Assembly: GCF_000689255.1 (NCBI RefSeq)
Contig: NZ_HG964446.1
Span: forward strand, 5,693,784 to 5,757,783
Length of the DNA stretch: 64,000 nucleotides
DNA from: Mycobacterium triplex
GTDB lineage: Bacteria > Actinomycetota > Actinomycetes > Mycobacteriales > Mycobacteriaceae
Reading direction: 5' to 3'
Positions 31,031 to 38,961 of the stretch are shown here, piece after piece. The position numbers and the translations under genes are program-made. The notes under the pieces are model-generated. The model had not been told where the DNA came from. It was given only the letters and a program-made list of their open reading frames with translations, and did no database searches. Numbering within the stretch: position 1 is the stretch's first letter; every line of letters starts with the position of its first letter.

Positions 31031-32002
31031 CTACGGCCGGTCGAGCGCGGCCGCCAACAAAGCGGCGGCGGATTTGAGCAGGCCCAGCGAACGGGCCAGT
31101 TCCGCGTTCTCTTCCTTCAATCGGTCGAGTTCGGACAATTCCTCGTCGGCCGAGGCCACGGCGCCGTCGCTGCGGCGGGTCCGCTCATGCACCGTCTCGG
31201 TCAGCGTATTGCCGAGCGTGTCGGTGACCGCGCGGATCGCCATCCGCTCCATGTCATGGCGTCCGTGTACCGCGGCGACCGCGCGCGTCTCCTCGAGGTG
31301 CGCTGCGCCATTGACGGCGACCGGCGGCACTGCCCGCAATTGCTGTCGCACCATCTGGCTGGTCGTGGCCTCCGCGCCGGAGGCCACCGCGTGCGGCTGC
31401 TCCAGCAGGTGATGCAGCTCGGCCTCGTGCTGTTCGATCTCCGATTCCCGCTCCGCGAGCCGGGCTTCGTGCTGCTCGAGCTCGGCCTCCTGCTCGCGCA
31501 GCTCGGAAGCCCACTGATTGAGCTCGGCCTCCTGGCGGCGCAGCTCGGACTCGCGCTGGGCGAGCTGCGCTTCGTGCTGCGCGACTTCTGCCTCGTGCTG
31601 GGCGAATTGGGCCTCGCGCTGCGCAACCTGGGCTTCCCGGTAGCGGAGCTGGGCGACCTGCTGGGGAAGCGGCGTTCCCCGGTGGACGAGCTGGGCCTCT
31701 TGGTGGCGAAGCTGTTCCTCGTGCTTGCGAACCTCGACTTCGTGCCGGCGGACTTTGGATTCGTGTTCGTGCAGGATGGCTTCCCGCTGGGCCAGCTCGG
31801 CTTCCCGCTTCTTGAGACCCCCATCCCGGTTGCGCAGCTCGGCGTTGCGGTGACGCAGCTCGGCGTCCTCTTCGATGTGGCGAATCAGCTCTTGCTCAAC
31901 CAGGTCGATGAACAAGTCGACTTCTTGCTCGCTATAGCCACGTTTCCCAATGCGCGCTCTGGAGAACGCGACATTGTGAACATCGGCCGGCGTGAGAGCC
32001 AT
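31031..32002 (-). CDS. DivIVA-domain coiled-coil protein
   Basis: A 323-residue protein. Residues 1-40 match the DivIVA/Wag31 N-terminal membrane-curvature domain (LTPADVHNVAFSRARIGKRG, then YSEQEVDLFIDLVEQELI). Residues 45-215 are a long coiled coil made of near-regular heptads such as AELAQRE, AQLAQRE, AELEQHE and ARLAERE. A less ordered segment with AVAAVHGRHDMERM follows and a second short coil ends the protein (DRLKEENAELARSLGLL). It probably binds the polar or septal membrane and scaffolds partners. It is distinct from Wag31 itself by its length and heptad content. Confidence 0.87.
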   Translation of the reverse strand: MALTPADVHNVAFSRARIGKRGYSEQEVDLFIDLVEQELIRHIEEDAELRHRNAELRNRDGGLKKREAELAQREAILHEHESKVRRHEVEVRKHEEQLRHQEAQLVHRGTPLPQQVAQLRYREAQVAQREAQFAQHEAEVAQHEAQLAQRESELRRQEAELNQWASELREQEAELEQHEARLAERESEIEQHEAELHHLLEQPHAVASGAEATTSQMVRQQLRAVPPVAVNGAAHLEETRAVAAVHGRHDMERMAIRAVTDTLGNTLTETVHERTRRSDGAVASADEELSELDRLKEENAELARSLGLLKSAAALLAAALDRP

Positions 32003-32597
32003 TGTTCTTCTCCCGAAGTCTTAGACGTCACCGCAACGCCAAAAATGCGGCGCACTGCGGCTTAGGATAATGCCTTTGTCGCGGTGACATCCTGGTTTGC
32101 CTTTGAACAACTGGACATCAGTCAGTAGACAGACAGGTGCGGCCTCCAGCAGGCTACCGCGAAGCGACCCCCGGACACCACCGTCTAGCGGCGTCTTTCC
32201 ACGTCGCAACCGTGATCACGGTGACGTTGGCCCACCTAGAGGCGTTGCCCGAACGTCAATTGGGACCCGCACTGAGCCCACCGGACACGCGGGCGCCAGA
32301 CCGACCGCAAACGTTCGCCAGGGCGCCCTCGAAAACCACCATCCGGAATCTGCCGAATGCGAATCTTCGGATTTAAATCCGGCGCGTTGCTCAGCTGTCG
32401 GCACGGGCCGGCCGCCGCATCCCACCTGGGGGAAGATTCGGCGTTTCTTAACGATTCCAGTTCTTTGCATGAACAAATGGCTTCACACCGGTTTCGGCCG
32501 GGTGCGCGCTACCGACAAACCGGGTCCCGCGACCCCGTCGGCCCGGCGCGACACCGGACGGCTGCGGGCGAATATCGGCTTCGCATAGAGTTGTCTC
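32003..32597. other. Intergenic region, no convincing gene
   Basis: 595 bp between the divergent DivIVA-like gene and the small gene before otsA. Open frames here are short and lack ribosome sites or coding character; the best, a 39-codon frame at 32469-32588, is not supported. A perfect 14-bp palindrome CGGATTTAAATCCG lies at 32368-32381. The base composition is somewhat less GC-rich than the neighbouring genes. Confidence 0.55.
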
Positions 32598-32762
32598 ATG
32601 CCTACGAAATCTGATCCTGGCGAAATCGGCGATGTCGAGCCGCTGGCCGACAGCACCGCTAACCAGGCCAGGAGGGTCGTCGCGGCGTACGCGAACGACG
32701 CTGACGAGTGCCGCGTTTTCTTGTCCATGCTCGGTATTGGACCGGCGAAACTCGACGCGTAA
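32598..32762 (+). CDS. Small protein (54 residues) coupled to otsA
   Basis: A 54-residue frame starting MPTKSDPGEIGDVEPLADS and ending SMLGIGPAKLDA. Its TAA stop is directly followed by the ATG of otsA (TAAATG), so the two are very probably cotranslated. It corresponds in position and size to the small gene Rv3489 of M. tuberculosis, as I recall it. The product is acidic, with a helical middle (QARRVVAAYANDADECRVFL). It may act as a leader or partner of trehalose-6-phosphate synthase; no family is recognised. Confidence 0.72.
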   Translation: MPTKSDPGEIGDVEPLADSTANQARRVVAAYANDADECRVFLSMLGIGPAKLDA

Positions 32763-34244
32763 ATGGCTTCGCGGGAAGGCCGGAGCTCGAAGACAGCAGA
32801 CTTCGGGAATTCCGACTTTGTGGTGGTCGCCAATCGGCTGCCGGTCGATTTGGAACGGCTTCCCGACGGCACCACAACCTGGAAACGCAGCCCCGGGGGC
32901 TTGGTAACGGCCTTGGAGCCGCTGCTGCGCAAGCGCAGCGGGGCGTGGGTCGGCTGGCCGGGGGTGGTCGACGAGGAAGTCGACGTCGATGACCAGCCGA
33001 TAACCCAAGACGAACTGCACCTCTACCCGGTGCGGCTGTCCGCCGAGGACGTCGCCCAGTACTACGAGGGGTTTTCGAACGCGACGCTGTGGCCGCTGTA
33101 CCACGATGTCATCGTCAAGCCGATCTATCATCGCGAATGGTGGGACCGCTACGTCGAGGTCAACCAGCGGTTCGCCGAGGCCACTTCCCGTGCCGCCGCC
33201 CGCGGCGCGACGGTGTGGGTCCAGGACTACCAATTGCAGCTGGTCCCGAAGATGCTGCGCACGCTGCGGCCGGATTTGACCATCGGCTTCTTCCTGCACA
33301 TCCCGTTCCCACCGGTAGAGCTGTTCATGCAGATGCCCTGGCGCACCGAGATCATCGAGGGCTTGCTCGGCGCCGATCTGGTCGGTTTCCATCTGGTCGG
33401 TGGCGCGCAGAATTTCTTGATCCTGTCCCGGCGACTGGTGGGCGCCAACACTTCTCGCGGAGCCGTCGGTGTTCGCTCTCGGTTCGGTGAGGTGCAGCTG
33501 GAATCCCACATCGTTCGAGTCGGCGCCTTTCCCATCTCAATCGATTCCGGCGCGCTTGACCAGGTAGCCCGACACCGTGACGTTCGGCGCCACGCCAAGG
33601 AGATCCGCGCGGAGTTGGGCAATCCCCGCAAGATCCTGCTCGGCGTCGATCGGCTGGACTACACCAAGGGCATCGACGTTCGGCTGAAGGCCTTTTCCGA
33701 GCTGCTGGCCGAGGGGCGCATAAAACGCGACGACACCGTGCTGGTCCAGCTGGCCACGCCGAGCCGCGAACGCGTGGAGAGCTACCAGCTGCTGCGCAAC
33801 GACATCGAACGCGAAGTGGGCCACATCAACGGCGAATACGCCGAAGTCGGGCATCCGGTGGTGCATTACATCCATCGATCCGTTCCTCGCGACGAACTCA
33901 TCGCGTTCTTCGTGGCCAGCGACGTCATGCTGGTCACCCCGCTGCGAGACGGCATGAACCTGGTGGCCAAGGAATACGTCGCCTGTCGAAGCGATCTGGG
34001 CGGTGCGCTCGTTTTGTCCGAATTCACCGGCGCCGCAACAGAACTGCGCCAGGCCTACCTGGTCAACCCGCACGACCTCGAGGGCGTCAAGGACGCGATC
34101 GAGGCGGCGCTCAACCAGCCGGCCGACGAGGGGCGGCGCCGGATGCGGGCGTTGCGGCGCCAGGTGCTCGTTCATGACGTGGATCGCTGGGCGCGGTCCT
34201 TTCTCGACGCCCTCGCCGAGGCGCATCCGCCGGGCACGAAATAG
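32763..34244 (+). CDS. otsA: Trehalose-6-phosphate synthase OtsA
   Basis: A 493-residue GT20 glycosyltransferase making trehalose-6-phosphate from NDP-glucose and glucose-6-phosphate, like Rv3490. Family motifs include VVANRLPVDLER with the following GGL loop, WPLYHD, VWVQDYQLQLVPKML, GFFLHIPFPP, GVDRLDYTKGI and the donor-binding DVMLVTPLRDGMNLVAKEY. ATG immediately follows the stop of the 54-residue gene. Trehalose is needed for mycolate transfer and stress protection. A secreted protein gene follows. Confidence 0.96.
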   Translation: MASREGRSSKTADFGNSDFVVVANRLPVDLERLPDGTTTWKRSPGGLVTALEPLLRKRSGAWVGWPGVVDEEVDVDDQPITQDELHLYPVRLSAEDVAQYYEGFSNATLWPLYHDVIVKPIYHREWWDRYVEVNQRFAEATSRAAARGATVWVQDYQLQLVPKMLRTLRPDLTIGFFLHIPFPPVELFMQMPWRTEIIEGLLGADLVGFHLVGGAQNFLILSRRLVGANTSRGAVGVRSRFGEVQLESHIVRVGAFPISIDSGALDQVARHRDVRRHAKEIRAELGNPRKILLGVDRLDYTKGIDVRLKAFSELLAEGRIKRDDTVLVQLATPSRERVESYQLLRNDIEREVGHINGEYAEVGHPVVHYIHRSVPRDELIAFFVASDVMLVTPLRDGMNLVAKEYVACRSDLGGALVLSEFTGAATELRQAYLVNPHDLEGVKDAIEAALNQPADEGRRRMRALRRQVLVHDVDRWARSFLDALAEAHPPGTK

Positions 34245-34325
34245 CGGCGGCGGACCCATGGTGCTGGCGCCGAAACGCTGTGATACTCGATGCAGCGTAA
34301 CGGGGAGGCCGGAAGGGAGGTCGAT

Positions 34326-34904
34326 GTGAAAATGCGTCGCGCGCTGGCCGCGGGAGCCGGCGTCTTCTCAGCCGTCGCAATCGGAATCGCGCTGGAGTCG
34401 GATAATCCGGCGCGCGCGCTCGGACCGCCGGCCGACGGCACGTACACCTACAACGAGGCGGGTGTATCCGGAGCTACCTGGACGATCTCGGCGTTGTGCG
34501 ATCAGCCGTCGGGAACCCGTAACATGAACGACTACAACGACCCGATCGTTTTCGCGATGCAATGTGCGCTGAACATCGTGAGCTCGACGCCCGAACAGAT
34601 CTCGGCCGCCGACAAGCTGCAGAACTTCAGCGGCCGGGCCCGGATGTCCAGCATGCTGTGGACTTTCAAGGTTCAAAAGGCGGACGGTGTGTCATGCCCG
34701 GGCGGCGGCACCGCTCCGTCCACCGAGACCTTTGCGTTCAGTGATGAATCGATGAGCGGCACCCACACCACGATGCACGGCGCCGTCTGCGGCATGGAAC
34801 CGGCGATGAAAAAGACGCCGTTCTCGCTGCAGCTGATCGGGCCGCCGCCTAGCCCCGTCCAGCGTTATCCCCTGCAGTGCAACAACATTGCGATCTGCTA
34901 CTGA
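34326..34904 (+). CDS. Secreted protein (Rv3491-like)
   Basis: A 192-residue exported protein of the same size as Rv3491. GTG 34326 follows a GGAGG ribosome site; residues 1-30 form a signal peptide (MRRALAAGAGVFSAVAIGIA, cleavage near ARA-L). The mature part is beta-rich with seven cysteines, including TISALCDQPSG, AMQCALNIV and the terminal NNIAICY, consistent with disulfides outside the membrane. It converges with the last mce4-operon gene with only a few bases between stops. Function unknown. Confidence 0.85.
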   Translation: MKMRRALAAGAGVFSAVAIGIALESDNPARALGPPADGTYTYNEAGVSGATWTISALCDQPSGTRNMNDYNDPIVFAMQCALNIVSSTPEQISAADKLQNFSGRARMSSMLWTFKVQKADGVSCPGGGTAPSTETFAFSDESMSGTHTTMHGAVCGMEPAMKKTPFSLQLIGPPPSPVQRYPLQCNNIAICY

Positions 34905-34907
34905 AGG

Positions 34908-35399
34908 CTAGATCGGCGTGATGTAGTTGATCAGCCATTTGTTGCCGATCTTCTTGAAGTCCACCCGCAACCGGCTGCCGTCGTAAAGCGGCTGCCGCGA
35001 CTTGTCGGTAACCGTGCGGTTCATGTACACCATCACCGACGCCGAATCGCGTTTGGCCGACATGACCCCAACGCCAACGACATTGGCCTGAACGACCACC
35101 TCGCGCTTCTTCGCCTCGGGAATGATCTGCGCATTGGCGCTCTTCTGAAATTCCTGGCGATAGTCCGGCGTCAGCATCGAATACGCGTCGGCGAGGCTGC
35201 GTTCGACGGTCTGGTAGTCGTAGGCGAAAACCGCGGGCACTTCTTTGGCGGCCAGCTGGGGCAACACCGCCCGCGCCGTCTGCTCGCCGCGGATCTCCAC
35301 CCGCTCCCAGTAGAACCAGCCGGCCGCCGCGGACAACCCGACAACGCCGACGACCGCGAGGTATCCCGCGGCGGCGATCAGAAACCGGGGCCACCGCAT
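34908..35399 (-). CDS. Mce-associated membrane protein (Rv3492c-like)
   Basis: A 163-residue protein with one N-terminal transmembrane helix (about 7-28) and an exported alpha+beta domain of the Mce-associated (mas) type, structurally NTF2-like. It is the last gene of the mce4 operon, its ATG overlapping the stop of Rv3493c-like gene (ATGA). Such proteins stabilise Mce transporters. Conserved traits are VFAYDYQTVERSLADAYSML and the C-terminal IGNKWLINYITPI. Confidence 0.9.
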   Translation of the reverse strand: MRWPRFLIAAAGYLAVVGVVGLSAAAGWFYWERVEIRGEQTARAVLPQLAAKEVPAVFAYDYQTVERSLADAYSMLTPDYRQEFQKSANAQIIPEAKKREVVVQANVVGVGVMSAKRDSASVMVYMNRTVTDKSRQPLYDGSRLRVDFKKIGNKWLINYITPI

Positions 35400-36109
35400 C
35401 AGTTGCCCCCGTCGGGGTATTTCAGGTCGTAACCCGTCATGTGTCCCTGCTCATCCTCGTGCACGATGACCCGCAGCCGGTACGGCATGGACGGCTTGTG
35501 CACGCCATCGATGTCGGCCACCGTGACGCGGACCGACACCAGCACCGAGGCGTTATCGGTAACCGTGTCAATGCCTTCCAGAGCCGCGCCGTTGATCACT
35601 GCCTCGGATGTCGCGTTGGTGGAGCGGAACAGGGCCTTGAGGTTTTCGATGTTGTTGTTGGCGCCGAGCATGCCGCGCAGCGGTCCACTGGTGCCGTTGT
35701 AGAACCGGTTCACGCTGTCGTCGATGTTGTCCTGCTTGTAGCTGAACATGTTGACGACAGTCTGGGTGGCGGTGTCGACGAAGCGTTGGTCGCGGGCCTG
35801 CGCCGCCTCGGCGTGCCGTTGGGAGACGAGCAAGGCGGTCAGGCTGCCGGCCAGCGCGCCGATCGCCAACACCGCGGCGGCGAACGAAATCCAGCCGACC
35901 ATGCGACCATTCGGCCGACGCCGTGGTGGCGGCTTGATCGTCTTGAGGGCCTGGACGCGTTTGACCGGTGGCATTTTCGGGGTGGGCGGAGCCTTGAGCG
36001 CAACCTCGGTCGTGGTGCTCGACTCGCTCGTGGCGGGACCCGCCGCGCGCGTTGCGCGACGACGTGCACGCTGGGGCGTGGTTGATTCGCCATTGGTTGC
36101 CGAGGCCAC
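35399..36109 (-). CDS. Mce-associated membrane protein (Rv3493c-like)
   Basis: A 236-residue protein, second Mce-associated component of the mce4 operon. A long basic cytosolic N-terminus (QRARRRATRAA, PPRRRPNGR) precedes a transmembrane helix near 73-95, then the exported mas domain with VVNMFSYKQDNIDDSVNRFY and the end YDLKYPDGGN. The GTG start at 36109 overlaps the mce4F stop. It should support the Mce4 sterol importer. Confidence 0.9.
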   Translation of the reverse strand: MASATNGESTTPQRARRRATRAAGPATSESSTTTEVALKAPPTPKMPPVKRVQALKTIKPPPRRRPNGRMVGWISFAAAVLAIGALAGSLTALLVSQRHAEAAQARDQRFVDTATQTVVNMFSYKQDNIDDSVNRFYNGTSGPLRGMLGANNNIENLKALFRSTNATSEAVINGAALEGIDTVTDNASVLVSVRVTVADIDGVHKPSMPYRLRVIVHEDEQGHMTGYDLKYPDGGN

Positions 36110-37797
36110 TACATCGGCCTTGGATCAAGCATCAGGTCCACCCAATTCTCGGCGCTGGACGTGTTCGTGCCGGCCGCGAAGATACCAGTGCCTCCTGCCG
36201 GATCCCTGAACGCGCCGGTGGTCTCGTCATAGGTGGTGTACGCGGGGCCGCTGGCCGGCGTCGACAGACTCGGAGCAGCCGGCGGCGCCATGGCTTGTGG
36301 GGGTGATGGCGGTGGCAGCCACTTCGGATACGGCAGTATCGGCGGGACTGGGGGGACGCCCGGCGGCATCCACGACGGGTTGCCCGGCGGCGGCCCGCTG
36401 TCGTTGGGCGGTGGCGGGGCGTAAGCGGGCTGGTGGTTGGGCAGCGGCCCCGGGCCCGGCACCACGCCTGGAGGGGGCGGCCCGACGATCGGAACACCCG
36501 GATCGGGTTCCGCTTCCGGCGGGATGTAGGGAAACTTGTTGGGCGGCAACGTGTTCAGCCCATTCGTCTGGGGCGTGTTGTACGGGACCGGCGGACCGCG
36601 CCATGGGTTACGTCCCACCGGCACATAGCCCTTCGGGTCGCGACACAGCTGAATCGTCGGTGCCCGTTTGCCGGGGAATTCTTGGCAGGGATAGTTGCGC
36701 GCCCCGCGCACGGTACTCGGGTCGTTTTGCGCGACCTTGCAGTACATGTCTCGCGGGAGCTCGCGCACCGTCTCGTCGGCCGGCGTTCGCATCAACGGCG
36801 GGGGCAGGAAGCCGACGGCGCACGGCGGTGGGTCGTTGAGGTCGAGCTTGAAGTCCAGCTTCGCGCCTTCGTCCTGGGGGGTGCCGCCCGCGGCCGTGGT
36901 GATCGCGGCGAACAGCGCCGGCAGAACGACCAAGAGCTGCTCGATCGATTTGTGGTAGATGACGCCGACCCGGCCCAGATTGGCGAGGCTGGCGGCCAGC
37001 GCCGGGAAACTGGGGCGGATACCGGAGAACGCGGTGTTGGCCTCGTCGATCGCGTCTGGTGCGGTGGCCAGCGTCGAGCGAAGCTGCGGGTCGGCGTGTT
37101 GCACCTCGGAGGTGAACCGAGCCAGCCCATCGGCGAGCGACTTGATGTCGGCGCCGGCACGAATCTGGGACTGCAGGAACGGGCCCGCCTGATCGATCAA
37201 CTGCGAGACTTGTGGGTAGTCGGCGTTGGCCTCGTCTACCAGCAACCGGGCCGATTCGAGCAGTCGGGCCAGCTCCGGGCCCGACCCGTTGGCCGCCTGG
37301 AACGTCTCGTGCAGCAGCTCGCGCAGCTTGGTGTCACCAAGGCTGTTGACCAACGTCTCCGCCCGCTTCAACAGATCGGAGACGTCCTGGCCGATCCGGG
37401 TGTGCGCCCGATCGATCCGAGACCCGTTGTGCAACTTCGTCGTTGCCGGATCCTTCGGCGGCACCAGGTCGACGTATTGCTCACCGACGGCCGACACGCT
37501 CTTCACGGTGGCGGTGACGTTGGACGGAATGGGAGTGCCGCTGTTCAGCCGCATTTCGGCGGTGACGCCATTGGGGTTCAGCTCCACCGACGCCACCCTG
37601 CCGACCTCGACGCCCCGGTAGGTGACGTTGGCATTCTTGTACAGGCCGCCGCCCGCGACGAAGTCGGCGCTGGCCAGATAGGTTCCGATGCCGAAAGTCG
37701 AGGGCAGCCGCAGGTAGAAAATCGCCATGATGGTCAGCGTGATCGCGGTGATCACCGCGAAAATCCAGAGCTGGATTCTGGTGAGTTTGTCTATCAT
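36109..37797 (-). CDS. mce4F: Mce4F, MCE-domain subunit of the sterol importer
   Basis: A 562-residue Mce protein like Rv3494c. A membrane-spanning N-terminus (about 10-30) precedes the MCE/MlaD domain (GIGTYLASADFVAGGGLYKN, YRGVEVGRVASVEL), then helical region with a long periplasmic coil, and a Pro-rich C-terminal tail of about 120 residues (NHQPAYAPPPPNDSGPPPG). Mce4 subunits A-F form a tube that carries cholesterol from the outer envelope to the YrbE4 permease. Last mce subunit of the operon. Confidence 0.95.
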   Translation of the reverse strand: MIDKLTRIQLWIFAVITAITLTIMAIFYLRLPSTFGIGTYLASADFVAGGGLYKNANVTYRGVEVGRVASVELNPNGVTAEMRLNSGTPIPSNVTATVKSVSAVGEQYVDLVPPKDPATTKLHNGSRIDRAHTRIGQDVSDLLKRAETLVNSLGDTKLRELLHETFQAANGSGPELARLLESARLLVDEANADYPQVSQLIDQAGPFLQSQIRAGADIKSLADGLARFTSEVQHADPQLRSTLATAPDAIDEANTAFSGIRPSFPALAASLANLGRVGVIYHKSIEQLLVVLPALFAAITTAAGGTPQDEGAKLDFKLDLNDPPPCAVGFLPPPLMRTPADETVRELPRDMYCKVAQNDPSTVRGARNYPCQEFPGKRAPTIQLCRDPKGYVPVGRNPWRGPPVPYNTPQTNGLNTLPPNKFPYIPPEAEPDPGVPIVGPPPPGVVPGPGPLPNHQPAYAPPPPNDSGPPPGNPSWMPPGVPPVPPILPYPKWLPPPSPPQAMAPPAAPSLSTPASGPAYTTYDETTGAFRDPAGGTGIFAAGTNTSSAENWVDLMLDPRPM

Positions 37798-37806
37798 TGC
37801 CCGCCC

Positions 37807-38961
37807 CTACTGTGCTGCCGTGCCGGGCGGAATCTTGAACGGGTCGGCCGCCTGTCCGGACAGGTTGGCCATTTCGCCGGTCAAGAAGTCGGGCGGGTTG
37901 AGAATCTCCGACATGTGCATCATGTTCGGATCAAGCGCGTACGACGTCGTGAAGAACGTTTCACCGAGCCGGCGCAAGGTGAGGTCGAAGGTCGTGAACA
38001 CGTTGAGGTAGTCGCCGCGCACCGCCTGCTTGATACCGAAGTTCGGGAACGGGAACGTCAGCAACAACTGCATCGACGTGACGAAATTCTTCCGGTTGTC
38101 GTTGAGCGCCTTCACGACCGAATACAGCCCTTTGAGGTCCTCGGCGAAGTCCACCTTCGTCTTGGACAGCACGTGCGACGTGACCGTCGCCAGCTTCTTC
38201 AGCGCGCCGAACGCCTCGACAATGTGCTGGCGGTTCTTGTTGAGCACCTTGAGCGCCTCGGGCAGGGTTTGCAGCGCCCGGCCGAGGTTGTCCTTGTCGC
38301 GCGCCAGGGTCGCGGAAAATCGGTTCAAACCGTCGACCGCATCGATGATGTCGCCGACCTGCCGGTTGAGCCCCGCCGTCAATTCCGCCAGCCTGGGGAT
38401 CAAGCCGGAGAACTGGCCCTGCCGGCCCGCCACCGCCTGGTAAGTCTCGTCGGTGATCTCTTCCAGCGCACCGAGATTGCCCTTGTTGACCACGACGCCA
38501 AGGGCCGAGAACACCTCTTCGGTGGTCGGGAAGCGGCCGGTGTTGGCCTCCGAGATCTTGGAACCGTTGGTCAGCCTGCCAGTCGCCGGCTTGCCCTTCG
38601 GCGCGGCCAGATCGATGTGCAGCGAACCCAGCAAGGAGGTCTGCGCGACCGTCGCAGTCGCGTTGGCCGGCAGCTCGACGTTTTTGTCCAGCGCCAATTT
38701 CACTGCGGCATAAAACGATCCGTCGGCGCGCTGCTCGGCAGCGATACCGGCGACGCTGCCGACCGTGACATCGTCGATCATGACCGGTGAGTTCTGCGGC
38801 AACGTCGCCACGTCGGGCATTTCAACGGTGACGGAGAAGGCGCCGCTGCCATGACCGGCGGTGCCGGGCATCGACAGCGAGTTCAGGCCGCCGAATTGAC
38901 AGCCGGCAAGCAGCACGCTGCCTGCCGCTAATGCGCCGCCGCGCAACCCGATTCGCCTCAT
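37807..38961 (-). CDS. mce4E: Mce4E lipoprotein (LprN)
   Basis: A 384-residue lipoprotein Mce subunit, same length as Rv3495c. The signal peptide ends in the lipobox LLAGC, giving Cys21 as the lipidated residue. The MCE domain begins at FSVTVEMPDVATLPQNSPVM. ATG 38961 overlaps the mce4D stop (ATGA); the longer upstream frame overlaps mce4D and is rejected. As the E subunit it is anchored by lipid rather than a transmembrane helix. Confidence 0.94.
   Translation of the reverse strand: MRRIGLRGGALAAGSVLLAGCQFGGLNSLSMPGTAGHGSGAFSVTVEMPDVATLPQNSPVMIDDVTVGSVAGIAAEQRADGSFYAAVKLALDKNVELPANATATVAQTSLLGSLHIDLAAPKGKPATGRLTNGSKISEANTGRFPTTEEVFSALGVVVNKGNLGALEEITDETYQAVAGRQGQFSGLIPRLAELTAGLNRQVGDIIDAVDGLNRFSATLARDKDNLGRALQTLPEALKVLNKNRQHIVEAFGALKKLATVTSHVLSKTKVDFAEDLKGLYSVVKALNDNRKNFVTSMQLLLTFPFPNFGIKQAVRGDYLNVFTTFDLTLRRLGETFFTTSYALDPNMMHMSEILNPPDFLTGEMANLSGQAADPFKIPPGTAAQ

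Noticed and set aside
32469..32588. 39-codon frame starting ATG 32469
   Set aside because: Short, no clear ribosome site, and no support beyond being open.
36433..38790. 785-codon plus-strand open frame through mce4F and mce4E
   Set aside because: Antisense to confidently identified mce4 genes and without domain content.
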